A DNA stretch of 64,000 nt. It comes from Ceriagrion tenellum (Eukaryota; Arthropoda; Insecta; Odonata; Coenagrionidae). Each line of letters starts with the position of its first letter. The first letter of the stretch is position 1. This document shows positions 1 through 11,527 of this stretch, in pieces. The position numbers were made by a program, and so were the translations under genes. The stretch spans positions 79,001,496 to 79,065,495 of the forward strand of contig OY720641.1 of assembly GCA_963169105.1 (NCBI GenBank). The letters are read 5' to 3'. The notes below the pieces were generated by a model. It saw only the letters and a list, made by a program, of their open reading frames with translations. It ran no database searches and was not told where the DNA came from.

Positions 1-529
1 TGCATTAATTTGACGTGTTATTTTGTCGCTAGCCGATGCTTTATTCTGACCAAGCAGATGGAAGAAATGCTAACCGCTTGTCAGTAGTTTCCATGGTTTA
101 CTCTAAATATTGACATTAGCTTTGATACCTCAACAAATCATGCTGTTACCTGGTGGCCTCTCTGAGAGAAACAAATGGTGGGAAAGCATGCCTCACAGGC
201 TGTTTATTCGTAAAATTATTATCTGAGCCACACTAAATGAGCTGTTATTATCGTTGTTAGTGGTTTTTCCCGAGTTTGTTTTCTGTTAAACAGTCTCAAG
301 TGACGTATTACCCATGGCATTTATTCAAACTTTCAATCATCTCACAACAATCCCCTCGTTACCTCTTCATATTCTCCAAATACCTCCTATTATTAGACAC
401 CTCGTTAGCCTACAGCTCGTGTCTTTTCCCTCCCTTTTCATGAGTAGTTTCTTTCTACCCCTTGCTATACATCCATGTTGTGGCTCATAGGGTTGTGTGT
501 AGTTTTTTAAATCCGACTTTTTCCCTTAA
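1..529. other. Unassigned AT-rich sequence
   Basis: No convincing coding frame, RNA gene or repeat boundary was seen here. The sequence ends at the TTAA (526-529) that borders the first TTAA-flanked repeat. Confidence 0.5.
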
Positions 530-3480
530 GGTAGTTTGAGCGAAATATCATTTTACCTAGAAATAAATGAATTTTATCTCATTGTAAAGAAAAATATATC
601 ACCCTTCCATTGACACCAAAAATTTAACCTCTGATCACACTAATTTCCGAAATATTTGCTAGAAAATACCATCCCATTTACATGGGAAATGGTGCGTGTA
701 TGCACTCCAGAGAGACCTTACATTAAAAATAAGGCATTCCCTACACTTAGATCTCGTAAAAAAATCAACAGAATGTAGTTTTATGTGTTTTCTCAACTGT
801 TTTGTAAAGTTAATCATACTGTCACCGCAGTAAATTCTTCGGGATCACAATAAACCTTCCGTTTTGATGGAATTCCAAACGTACCGCGTGAAAAAATGAG
901 TCAAGTTAGAGACTTATTTAGATATTTTCATTTGATTACTTACACTGAAAAAAAAGTGCATACGCTCTACTGCTAAAACGGATTGGTGCTTTAGTTTTGC
1001 TGAATCAGCAGATGTTATAGCTGTGGAGGTATGTAAGATACTGTACAGTCAGTCGCATTAAGCTGGGTACCTGTAGATTTACAGCAGACGGTGTTTAGAT
1101 GCACAGCGAAATGATTTGGTTGGTAAGCTCATCCGGTGAGACTCGCTTCCAACTTGAGTCACGTGACTCGGCTCCGTCGCTTCTTAGCGGACCTATGGTT
1201 GTCTCATTCCGCCATTGTTTCTTTCTAGTGCAGAATGAACCACGAGGTCAACATCGGGAGGTTCACCTCGGGTGATAACTTGAAGCCATAACAGAGATTT
1301 CAGGCGAAAATACCAAAGATACCGGTGGAATTGCTTTTCTCAAGTCTGGCGGATGCGACGTGTAGTACTGTTGCTGGATCAAACTGAGCTTTTTAATTAT
1401 TTGCTCTTAGTCTATCAGTGTGTTGTGGTACTTCGTAGTGCTTCATGAGTGTTTTATTCAACGAAAAAGGAAGAGCTAGTGAGATGATTAGTGTGGTTTT
1501 GAGCGTCGTAAAGTGGTTATCACCTCTTCTTCATCTCGTTTTATCAGTGCTATGCCTCACAGCATTATAAAGTGCATAAATAGTTGTGTGTGTATGGACT
1601 GTTTTTGAGGGTAACGATTGCATTTTTAAAAATCATTGGACGTTAGTGCTCTTTATTTGTGTTTTTAGATGATTACTCTACGAGATAAGAGCCCATTTTA
1701 AACATTGTGTCGAGGAGGGAGCCTCGTAAACAATTTACAAGTGCATATTGGTTTTCGTGACTACTGCATCAAGTGACGTGCTTCAGAGTAATAAACTCGA
1801 GTACATTACTGTTTGTTGTCGTAGAAATGTGTCTTACATTGATATAAAGACGTACAATTGTTATCGTATTGAATTGTAATGATTTCGCTCAGGTAATGAT
1901 TGTAATTGCGAATATGTTTACATCAAAGCGCTGATATGTTTACATTCTGCCGTAATTCTATTTCGTTTCGTTTTTGTTCTGGTTGCAGAACGTTGTTATG
2001 GTTCACGCAGAAAAATGTTTTCTTCCAGTGCTTCAACAGTGTATCGCATCATATTTTATGTTTTATCTTGTAAGTGGATAAGTTAAATCAGTTTCGTTTT
2101 ATTTTATGCTCAGAAAGGATTCATGAAGGGACAAATAGGTATCCAGATTAAATAGTGGCAATGTTCGCTGTACCGTGTGCATGTTTGTTTTTCGTTTACA
2201 GAATGATGGTTAGTTTGTGAATGTGAGTATTTTTACATTTTCTGTGTAAATGGCAGATATTATCCATTAACTAGAGGCAAATATTTTCCATTTTGAGTGT
2301 TTTTATATTGACGGAACGGTGAAAACCTCAAGAAAGTACTGTGATTGTTTGAATATAACTGATACCTTAATTTGGTGCGAGTGGATGGAGTACGTTAAAC
2401 TTTGATGTGGTGAAGCTGCAGTGTGTCCAATTGATTTTATGAACGATCTGTGCAAGTTTGTGGTGTATTACTACGTGTGGCAAAAATAAAGTTTATAACA
2501 AGCACGTATTCCCGATTTTTCTATACATTCAGCTTCATTGTTTCTAGGGCAGTCGCTACCTACAATTATGTACTCCGATACGATAGTGGCGATAATAGCA
2601 TACTAGGTTAGTAGCTCAGTGGAAAGGCTCTAAGAATACTATTTTTTCGTATGCGAGTAAGATCTCTTAGTAGCTGACTAAGTTAGTCACCTACTAGCAC
2701 CTTTTTGCGGAAATCTATGGATACGGCCGTACGGGTCTATGTTTGACGGTAAGTATCAACTGCGAAATGTTTTTTATTATTTCCTACTAGAACTCTTCCA
2801 CGGAAGAAATTTTGAAGCAAAACGTATTAAATAAGTTAGTAGCATGCGTTAGGTAAAATATTTTTCATTCCAGTTTTGAGATATTTTTCATTTCATGTGA
2901 TTAAACTTGTTCAAAATTATCCAGTATGCAGCCAAGTGTAATGCTTTCAGATTTATTCGACATCGCATGTACTACTTCCATTTTTGTGATGCACAGGAAA
3001 GTTATTTTTTTCTGAAGAAGTATTTTATGTATAAATACATACATATTCGTAATATACCGTAGACCAGCTAGAAATTTAACAGATTATCGGCAATATATCT
3101 AGCTAGTGGCTAATCTGCCTAGCTGGTGTTATATGCGAAGCAATCGGTTAGCTACTCCATATGGCTGGAGAGCTATGCCGTATTGCCGTCTTCCTATAAA
3201 TATCTATTTAGACGGCTAGATGGCTCTGCTAGAAATTTCTCGCTTTATAGCTACACGTCTAGCTGTCCCATATACTGCTAGATATTCTGGCTATACAGCT
3301 AGAATTATAGCTGTACAACCAGAGTGTTTTCTCAGTGTACAATTTCAGTCGTATACCAGTATTTTATTGCACCATTAATAATGCATTATTTATTCGTGTG
3401 TCTCAGAGCTGGTGAAATTAAAACTTGTAATTCGAATATGGTCTCTATTATGATTAAGGATCTATCTCGCTCGCACTATC
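530..3480 (-). mobile_element. TTAA-flanked TIR repeat, copy 1, split by an insertion
   Basis: This is a non-autonomous DNA-transposon-like repeat read by comparing three copies in the window (here, 16717-17158 and 59961-60508). The outer end begins GGTAGTTTGAGCGAAATATC just after TTAA (526-529). The other end finishes at 3480, where the reverse complement reads GATAGTGCGAGCGAGATAGA, followed by TTAA (3481-3484). The alignable parts are 530-942 and 3340-3480; the middle belongs to a separate insertion. No transposase frame is present. A TTAA target and short TIRs fit Kolobok or piggyBac superfamilies, with Kolobok-like my preferred inference. Strand is given relative to the other two copies, which lie in the opposite orientation. 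Confidence 0.7.
943..3337. mobile_element. 2.4-kb TA-flanked insertion, Tc1/mariner-like ends
   Basis: The TTAA repeat stops at 942 and resumes at 3340, as shown by comparison with its copy near 60.1 kb. The inserted block starts CACTGAAAAAAAAGTG after TA (941-942). It ends ...CAGTG before TA (3338-3339), and its reverse complement starts CACTGAGAAAACACT. This gives a short imperfect TIR and a TA target duplication, as in Tc1/mariner. No transposase frame is visible inside, so it is non-autonomous or an old carrier of unrelated DNA. The right 270 bp is enriched in degenerate CTAGCTG-like words. Element class is inferred from the ends only. Confidence 0.6.
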
Positions 3481-3484
3481 TTAA

Positions 3485-4611
3485 ATCAAATCTTCGAATT
3501 ATTTTCTTGAGATTGCAGGCAAAAATCCTTCATAAAGGGGACCAGTCGAAGCGGGTGAACCGTCGCATGTATGAGTTTGTTTCGGTGGCGTAGTAGTTGA
3601 CGTACCTAGTTCTTGGCTTTGGAAATACTTCTTGGGTTACGAGTTTCGGGTCCAACTCTCGTCGCTAGGCGATGGCCAAAAGAACGACCCCAGACTCCTC
3701 CATCTCGCATGAAAACAAGGAAAGCAGATGATCCCAAGGTCTCCACTGACCGTGAAAAAGACTGGGGAGCTGGCGAAGATATCGGCCCGGGGTCTTTTCC
3801 CAAGCGAAACGGCGAAAGGAGAGGGAAATCTTCCCTTATCAGACGCACGAGGGTTCTGCGTATCTAGCTTCAAAAACGCTGAGGTTATTGTCCCTGATAC
3901 GAAAATATCTCTTTTGGATTTCAACGTCGTCAGCAGCATTCAGAGCCGGCATGCATTTTCAGTAAACAACTCGATTTTCAATAGACTTTACTGCACGCTA
4001 CGGTCATGTTTTACAACTTAAGCTGAACAACTTGCTGTGGAGATGAGAAATTTTAGGATTAATCAGCGTAATAATTTTAAGGCTGCCGTTGGATTTGACC
4101 AGTGAATCCTCCGTATTTAATTATATTTATTTTTTATTGGAGAAATAGATCACATACAGCATGAAGCCATTTTATCGCGAACTTATTACAAACAAAAAAG
4201 GACAGAATCGTAAAAGCCTGACAAGAGAAAGGTAGCAAATTAAATTCCAACATGGAAAGATACTGCAAATTACTTTTTTTGGGAATTAAATATGGCTAGG
4301 TTTGCGAAGGCGGTGGAAGATTAGGCGAAAGAGTCGATGTTCTCAGGATGAATTTTACTAGAAAATGGAGAAGGTATTGCAGGGAGCACTGTATCGCATT
4401 AAAATTGCTCCGGAAAAATCTTGAAAAATGCATTATTGATTCGCGATGCATAAATCAGAATAGCGCTAATTCTTCTTTCATATGTGCAGGGTTATTAGAA
4501 CTTAGGAGCTGCAAGGAAACTACCTTTAACTTTAAGTGTCATTCTCTCTAAGATTTACCTCTTTCTGTAATCACTTTTCTGTTGCGCTCATACCTTTCTT
4601 CATTAAAATAA
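3485..4611. other. Unassigned; overlapping short frames near 3.6-4.0 kb
   Basis: A somewhat GC-richer patch (about 3600-3900) is open in several frames on both strands, the longest being 97-100 codons. None shows a recognisable domain or compositional bias, so I do not call a gene. The remainder is AT-rich with no visible structure. Confidence 0.45.
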
Positions 4612-4783
4612 CGAGATTTATTTATCTTCGTTATCCCGATTACAGCCCAATGGGCCAATTTATGTCGGGTAAATAACAGTAACAACGGACGAGACACAAA
4701 CACCCATGTAATGGGCAGGCGGGACTCGAACACGCGACCCTCTGGTTAGCAGGCATGGACTTTACCCCGCCGCCACCGGGGCA
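4612..4783 (-). mobile_element. tRNA-headed SINE (body type 1)
   Basis: On the minus strand a tRNA-like head reads from a CCGGTGGCGGCGGGG A-box region to a TGTTCGAGTCCCGCC B-box region. A body follows with the words ACATGGGTGTTTGTGTC and CCGTTGTTACTGTTATT. An A-rich end lies near 4612. The same head and body occur at 23684-23893. The head resembles a tRNA with a CTGCTAA anticodon loop (GCT, serine-like), which is an inference. It is a retroposon, not a working tRNA gene. Confidence 0.85.
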
Positions 4784-4789
4784 GATATT

Positions 4790-5955
4790 TTCACGAAGTT
4801 GCCTGCGCATAGTACCAATATCAATTCCCTTGTATACGTACGTTTTGGGTAACGATGCATGAAGTGATAACCTAGTTTGAAGTTAATTCAAATTAGAAAC
4901 AGCTTCTAAGCTACTGTGTAAGAAATGTTCCGAGATAAAATTTTAGCGTGCTGGCTTGAGTACACTGTAGATTTGCATTTTGCTCTCGGCTAGAGAATGA
5001 ATACTTTAGTTTTATTAGAATCATGGTCTAAGAATTACTGTGCACTATAGCTATGGGATGGTTTGGTGGCTGAAACTCCCAAAAGTCTCAAATGTGCTAG
5101 TTGAATTATATTCAGAGTATATTTTCCAGCCAATGTGAATGCTTATTTTTTGTGTTGAATTTCGCGTTTTCTTATCTCTCAACTAATATTATGTGAGACG
5201 TTCCAAGTATCCTCGTATTGGTTTATCATGATAAACGGCTGCAGCGCCGGGGAATCAAAGCCATTTGCTCCAACCGAGAACTACTATACTTTATTGGCAG
5301 TTTTGCTCAATATACTCTCACATAAAGGGCATAGGAGTTTTGCACATCACAAGGTTTCTAATCATCATTCCACTCATGCTAGATTGGCAGCACGGAACCC
5401 GTATGTAAACAGTCAGCCATTCTTCCGCATGTTGTGGGTTACGTAAAACAAGAATGAAGTACACAGAAGTCAGTGATCAGTATCTATTACGATGCAAGTA
5501 GATTCTGATACATACTTGGGTGACAACGCGAGCGCAAGTGATCGAAACGTCTCGTGCCCCACATTATTCAGGCACCGGAAGTAGGGCGCAGCGCCACTTA
5601 GTGGCAATTTTGTATTAGTGGTGAATGGGCGCCCATTATGAAATATATATTTACTATCCCTACACCATGCAAAATGAGGAAAAATATTTACACAAATTCT
5701 GACTCGTATCATATGTAATAAAAATAGTTTCCCATGCAGAAATTGATGTAAAAATTCGGTTATATTGGAGACTCTTCGGTCGAACTCAGGTTTATGATAG
5801 AGGAGTAAATTGTATGTGAGTAAGAGGTAGATCGAGAACATCTTGTGTGATAACGCAAGAGGATTCTCTTAATTTAAGGGATATCAAGAGTCTTAGGAAT
5901 ACGTGGACGTACTTGAAGCTGTGTACGAGTGTAACTGAAATTTGAGGTAACCAAA
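4790..5955. other. Unassigned AT-rich stretch
   Basis: Short frames (72 codons plus at 5228, 123 codons minus at 5470-5841) show no recognisable motif. No repeat boundary is seen before the LINE 3' end at 5956. Confidence 0.45.
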
Positions 5956-6735
5956 TATCTATATCTACATAATACCCTGCCAGCCGCCGCATGGGCGCGT
6001 GGCAGGGGGTGTTAGGTCACCAGCCGTGTAAAGATGTTAGTTGTTGGGAGATGAAATGGTGACATGTATTATAGGAGTGTGTTTAGTGGAGCTCATTTTT
6101 TATTGTGGTCGCTTATTGTGCGCTGAAAGAACGAGTCTTTGTACCTGTAGTTTCGGCAATGTCTTAATTCGGCAATCTCTTATTTTATCGCTTCTGTCAG
6201 ACATAGAGTTGTAGTGAGGCGACATGATAATATTTTCTGCGTCGCTCTGAAACACAACAGTTCTCAATTTCTCAAGCAACTAAGCTACAAACTAAGCCAA
6301 GCGTGTAGTCTTCGAGTCCCTAGGGGCTCCCACGTTAATCCCTCTGAAAGTTGTTAGACACTATACGTAGGCTCATAGCAGTTTTTAACGAAGCGTGCTG
6401 CTTTTCTTTGTATTTTATTTAATTTTTTTTTATTAAATCTTTATGACTAGGGTCTCAAATGCTCGCGGCGTATTCGAGGTGTGGCCTAACCAGAGCGAAG
6501 TAGCATCTGTCTTTGACTTTTTAATCCGAGGACCTTCCTATTACGCGAATAGCAAAACCTAGTTTCTTAAATGCTATGTTACATATATTTTGTACGTGTA
6601 ATCCCCACGATATATCAGAAGTTAAGGTAATTCCAAGATATTTTGCTGTAGCTGAATATTTTGTTTACTCCACCCACAGTATAGGTATGGCATTTTTGTG
6701 ATGACTTTCGCAGTAAGTGAAATGTGGAGAAATGG
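5956..6735 (-). mobile_element. CR1/Jockey-like LINE family A, 3' end fragment
   Basis: Read on the minus strand, the fragment carries the C-terminal part of a LINE reverse-transcriptase protein. Readable motifs include KYLGITLTSDISWG and ALVRPHLEYAAS, broken by frameshifts and stops. Downstream is a 3' untranslated end with a CCCCTGCCACGCGCCC...GGCTGGCAGGG stem and a terminal ATGTAGATATAGATAT tail at 5956. Near-identical 3' ends occur at 26755-27316 and 35005-35292. It is 5'-truncated, as LINE copies usually are, and cannot be functional. Confidence 0.85.
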
Positions 6736-6814
6736 TGAATGGGGAATATGGGCTATTATGGTAGAAACTATTAATGCCAATTCAGCCTTAGAATTTTTGA
6801 ACTTTAGAATTAGG

Positions 6815-7048
6815 CACCAGGGTTGAAATTCGCTAAGAAAAATTCATTTGACTTGACCGGGATTCGAACCCGGATCTCCCAATTTCCGGTCAGGTGTGTT
6901 AGCCAGTTACGATGGCTTGGTTGTGTAACTGGCTAACACACTTACGATGGCTTGGTTGTGTAACTGGCTAACACACCTGACCGGCAATTGGGAGATCCGG
7001 GTTCGGTCAAGTCAAATGATTTTTTCATAGCGAATTTCAACCCTGGTG
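6815..7048. repeat. Head-to-head tRNA-derived SINE foldback
   Basis: Two arms of about 90-100 bp are inverted around a centre near 6915-6960. Each arm carries a tRNA-like B-box (GGGATTCGAACCCGG left; a shortened GATCCGGGTTCGGTC right) and the A-side words CTGGCTAACACACCTGACC. The outer ends pair as CACCAGGGTTGAAATTCGCT against AGCGAATTTCAACCCTGGTG. The centre also holds a direct repeat of the GATGGCTTGGTTGTGTAACTGG word. It may be two SINE copies inserted head to head or a foldback derivative. Confidence 0.75.
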
Positions 7049-7125
7049 TATATGCACCCGTGCGAGTGACTTCGTACCAAATAATTTGTTACATGCAATG
7101 TTTGGAAATTTATAATTAGAATTAG

Positions 7126-7276
7126 GATTAGATAATGTTTGTAACCATTGCGCTGGTGAAGTTTCCCACTTTAGTGCACCCTTTTAAGTAATCTAGTTTT
7201 TGCATGTTGCCGTGGGTATTCATCCATTTACCTATAAAATAGACAACTTGATATAAATCCCATCGTTTATTTTTTA
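7126..7276 (+). repeat. Direct repeat, left copy (~150 bp)
   Basis: A block from GATTAGATAATGTTTGTAAC to TCGTTTATTTTTTA recurs at 7854-8004 with only a few mismatches and in the same orientation. The 577 bp between the copies has one open frame (111 codons, plus, from 7483) without a recognisable motif. The block lacks clean TG...CA ends, so an LTR reading is weak. Confidence 0.75.
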
Positions 7277-7853
7277 TAATCGAACTTTCAAAAATTAAAC
7301 TTTTTTTTTATACTGTTTACATCCTGAAAGGAACGGCGTAAAGAGTATATATGCACGTAATATTCATTTAAACCAAGCGCTCAAAGAGAGGAAGCGAAGT
7401 TGGGACGGATTGCAGGAAATGGGAGAGTGAGTGATGATTTGAGGACCGTCGGTAACCAACTATTTCTTCGGCCATAAAGGGGATGGAGCACACTATTGCT
7501 GGTCGGCGAACCCTAGGGCCCCACCGTTCTAATTCCCCCCCTGGGGCTCCTTGTCGAACCCATGGCGCATTTGTCAGGGTAACGTTAGGTCGATTTTATT
7601 ACCGGAAAAATGGGTGCAGGTTTCAGTACGGGCTCCAAGAGCATGAAAAATTCATCCAACGTAAACAGCATCGTCCAAATTATGTCTTTAATCTTATCTC
7701 CGCGCACTCAACTGCGGCAATGACTTCGGATCATCGTCCACACTGTCGGTCATCGTCTGACAGTGATGCTTCTTTGGATCGCTTATCTCGAGCAATTCAT
7801 ATGAAGACCAATATTTAAGGCCAGTCACGTTGTCTATATGGCTGTGTTCATCT

Positions 7854-8004
7854 GATTAGATAATGTTTGTAACCATTTCGCTGGTAAAGTTTTCCACTTT
7901 AGTGCACCCTTGTAAGTAATCTAGTTTTTGCATGTTGCCGTGGGTTTTCATCCAGTTACCTATAAAAGAGACAACTTGATATAAATCCCATCGTTTATTT
8001 TTTA
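7854..8004 (+). repeat. Direct repeat, right copy (~150 bp)
   Basis: Second copy of the block at 7126-7276. Differences include GCGCTGG against TCGCTGG and ATAAAATAG against ATAAAAGAG. The pair could be two insertions of one short repeat, a local duplication, or terminal repeats of a very small retroelement. Confidence 0.75.
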
Positions 8005-10109
8005 GTTCAGTTGCAGTGTTTGCTCCATGACGGGATTTTCTCTTTCTGAAGGAAATTCACCCGATTCATTTAGAGAAAACCTGGGTATTGAAACACTTTG
8101 CGGCACCACCTTGAAAATGTCAGCGGAAGTTACTGCCAAATCATAAGAGTGTCTCTGGAAGGGACAGCTGGATTGAAATCCACTTCAACTGGACTGGAAA
8201 ATCAGAGACAACTGGATGAAATTGATAATATTGGATAAGAAACATGTTAAATGTGTAAGGAGTTCTTATTAATTGAACCGAATAGTAATTTTGAAACGTT
8301 AAGTGTCTCCCGCAATCCCAAGAAATGATCTAAGAACGGGAAAAAATGCCCAAAATTTGAATGTTACTGTGCGATGGTAATGTATTTCCGTCATCCACTA
8401 AGAGTAGGATATGCATAAAACTTTTTTGTCCATACTAATAGAGAAAAACTTAGGAGCGTCTCAAAAGTTATTCAGATTTTGATATAAATAAGAATAGATC
8501 TAACACTTCATTAAGCCCCCCTGATACACCTCGCAAATAAATCGTCAGTGTTACAAACTATTTTTCTATATAACAACAGTGTAGTCACTACGGTGATAGA
8601 TAGACCATTTCCGTGTCCATGTTATCTGCATCCATAGAGTAAGTATATATAGAGTGACAAGGCAATGTTAAAAACTGGACATTGATTTTTGAGAGCTTTG
8701 GGAAGAATTTCTCAGGTGGCACCACCTTAGGGAAGGAAGAATTTTGTTTCTGGAGAAGGCCACTTGGAGGCGTTAGTGGTACTCGGTGATTTTGCATCAA
8801 TTTACAGAGGTGGATTTAGCATGGCTGTTGTGTGCTTTTAATCAAGTATCAATTGTCTCGCCGTTGCTTAGATACATCGGTAAACAGTTGACTCCGTGAT
8901 AGATGATCGCGTGTCTTATCATATATCAACTTTTTTGCTGAAGTACTTTACTTAAGAAAAAAACTTTGCTTGAATTGTTTTTTCTTTGTAAGATTTCCAG
9001 TGTTTAATATTTAATGCTATTTCAGTGATAAATATCGATTTTCATGTGTTTTCATCTAAGAATACAGAAGATAACTCCAATATAACTATACTTACCAGTT
9101 TCTTTTAAATGAGTCAGGATTGTTTCGGAGAAGAAAAGAAATAATTAGGTTAAATGGTAGCTTGGATGGCTAAATCCGTTAAGTAGAAGCTTTTGAATAA
9201 ATATCACTGAGTATTTATATTTAAATGTCCATAACCCCTGCTGTTATAAGGGTTTCCGATAACACTTGTTTCTTCTGCATCCTTAACATCTGTTACGCGA
9301 TGTCTCCTTGTCAATAAGACTTGTTTCTGTACCTATGGGTCGATTAGTAAATATCCAGGCACCGAAATCTTCATAAGAACATCATGTGAGTTATGCGACA
9401 CTAAATGAAGTGGCCGTGTGCCAAAGTTCATTTGTTATGGCTTGACGTGCATCTTCCATGCACCTGTGCCATCTATCGGCCAAAGTATTATTTAAAATCT
9501 TGTATTATATACTGACTGTATGCTACGTCTCAGTTGCAGTAAAGTCTTACCCTTAAAGTTCACAATATTAAAATGGGAATGTCCGGCAAGGATGTTATTT
9601 AAGACAACCGTGCAGAGCAAGAGAATCATCCGGTCTGGAACAAACGTAGCGCAATAAAAAATAGTTGTAATTTTATTCAAAGAGGAAATGTCTTAAGTTG
9701 AACCGAACACTCTCTGACTCCCGCAAAAAAATCCACGTTCGACCATTTTCCATTGCGCCATCTCACGTTCATATGTTTTAACCCGACATTAGTGACGTGA
9801 ATTATTGGGAAATTATTGGTGACGTCGGTCTCCTGGACCGCTTAGGACTCTGGAGTATTTAAAAAGATGATATAAGTTTTTTCTTGAAGTAGCTTTAAAT
9901 AAAAGTATTAATATGTGAATTTAAAAATATTAATATGAACTAATCACGACGAAAAGAGAAGATACTTAAGCTTTTATTCAATATAGGTTTTCTGCATTGG
10001 CACATTTCCTTGCATGCCACCTCGAGAGCGTTTGGCGGAGGTTATACAGTCATATAGGTAGACAATGTTATTGTTTTCTTCATTAGAGCTAAGTAGCCGT
10101 TTACAGTTA
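8005..10109. other. Unassigned AT-rich stretch before the Helitron
   Basis: No coding, RNA or terminal-repeat structure recognised. Two small frames (minus, 8588-8800 and 9492-9680) have no motif support. Confidence 0.45.
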
Positions 10110-10270
10110 TCTTACATAAAAAATGAATGTTTGTTTGTTCGTATTCTTTGCGTTCCATTACCATTCATCATATTACGATGAAACTTTGGTGAGTTGTTGT
10201 GCGCCCGCGACATTTTCTTAATCATTAAAACCATTGTACAATAGGTGGAGCGCGCGAGTCGTTTCAACAA

Positions 10271-10378
10271 ATGAGCGTTGGCAGGCGAGCTTCTCAACCA
10301 AGCGAGAAACGACAAGCAAGCAACGAAGCAGATCGTATACGAGTTGCTCAGTCACGTGCATCAGAATCGTATCAGTGA
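10271..10378 (+). pseudogene. Helitron-derived N-terminal peptide remnant
   Basis: A 35-codon frame starting at ATG 10271 and stopping at TGA 10376-10378 contains the run ADRIRVAQSRASES. Helitron-type proteins often carry N-terminal arrays of similar RLRVAQSRAAE-like segments; that comparison is from general knowledge. It lies 160 bp inside the Helitron 5' end, which suits the start of the original coding region. It is truncated and presumably non-functional. Confidence 0.5.
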
Positions 10379-11005
10379 GGCATAATTTGTGTTGAAAGGT
10401 ACGTAATTTATTTGTACGTAGAGTAAAATTTGGTGCATTGGTCTATTTGCTTTTTTCCTTGCATTCTTACTTTCGATTTTCGTATGCGCTTCGATTTTTC
10501 CTTAAATTGGATTTTTAAGCTTGAAAATCTTAAATTTTTGCAGCGTTTCAACAATAGAATATCGTATATATTATTACAGAAAGGTCTTTTTCTGTCATTC
10601 CGTATATGCTCCGTTAATACTGTTCCTACAGTGATAAATGAGGTATCATTTTAAACGTTGAATCACCGGCTTCTGACGAAAAATACAATCTCAATGTCAA
10701 ATTTCACTATTTACCCATTAATTTGACTTAAAAGTTTCGATTTTTCCACGTCGATTACTCGCTCGAGATATATCGACTCCACACATTTTTTTTATTCTAA
10801 ACTTCAAAAAAAGGTTAAAAATGAAAATAGTACGAAATGCACATAGTGATTATACATGGGTGAATGGTCATCTGGTAAGTCAATGCAATTAAAACTTTTT
10901 GATTTCATATTTATATGATATATTCGCTTACAAAAATAGTTTGTAAACATTTATGAACATAACTTGCTCATGCATACAATGCATTCAATGTTATAGAACT
11001 ATACA

Positions 11006-11143
11006 ATGGAAAGAGGCACAACTTCACGAGGCAGGCCTCAAGGCAGACCAAGAGGACGGGGCAGACCTCTTGAACCTGTCACTGAACACAGACGAAGGGT
11101 TGGCGATAATCAACTAATATGTTGGCTATGGTTACGTGCTTAA
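11006..11143 (+). pseudogene. Short AT-hook-rich peptide within the Helitron
   Basis: A 45-codon frame from ATG 11006 to TAA 11141-11143 encodes a basic peptide with several RGRP-type AT-hook cores (SRGRPQGRPRGRGRPLEP). AT hooks bind the minor groove of AT-rich DNA. Such RGRP-rich N-termini are known in some transposon proteins. Position in the 3' half of the Helitron, and the lack of any downstream domain, suggest a leftover of a longer gene. A captured host-gene piece is an alternative. Confidence 0.5.
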
Positions 11144-11366
11144 AAGACTGTAGGAGGCGCCATCTATTAACACACACGTTAAGTTAGATTATTTACATTT
11201 TACGTGCAATCAGTGTGACCGTTTATGTTTACGTTATGTATCTTTAACACAAACATAAATAACATATAATTGCCCATGGGAAGAAACAAATAGAAGAACA
11301 GGAAGAAAGAAGGAAGAAACAGGAAGAAGCTGCATACTGTGCGAAATATTCGCACGGGTCAGCTAG

Positions 11367-11527
11367 TTTCACTTACTTGGAAACCGCAGCATAGGCATGG
11401 AATGGAAGCTCATTCCATCAATTGTGCGTGACGGATTCTTGTGTAGATACTACGAATGTGTGTCCGCTTTGTGTGTGCCTACTTAGAAAGAAAATGAGGC
11501 ATTGCAACGCGTGCCGGGCACAGCTAG
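11367..11527 (+). mobile_element. Second Helitron-like 3' terminus
   Basis: The 161 bp directly after the first Helitron end close with a GCAACGCGTGCCGGGCACAG word, a small GTGC/GCAC stem and CTAG (11524-11527). This form is common at arthropod Helitron 3' ends. It is followed by A rather than the usual T. It could be a second, older terminus or the remnant of a Helitron into which the other inserted. Confidence 0.45.

Larger units (their letters stand above)
10110..11366 (+). mobile_element. Non-autonomous Helitron (~1.26 kb)
   Basis: The 5' end reads A|TCTTACAT, followed by an ATGAATGTTTGTTTGTTCGT stretch typical of arthropod Helitrons. The 3' end has a short hairpin (TGCGA-AATAT-TCGCA, 11339-11353), eight further bases, then CTAG (11363-11366) followed by T. 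This matches the family rules: TC start, hairpin upstream of CTRR, insertion between A and T, no TIR and no target duplication. Inside are two short frames resembling the basic N-terminal part of Helitron proteins. No Rep or helicase domain remains. Confidence 0.8.

Noticed and set aside
2608..2695. Possible tRNA gene (TAGCTCAGTGG word)
   Set aside because: The A-box-like word is perfect but no B box, acceptor stem or anticodon arm follows.
3606..4021. Cluster of overlapping frames on both strands
   Set aside because: Mutually exclusive frames of similar length in a GC-richer patch; none recognisable.
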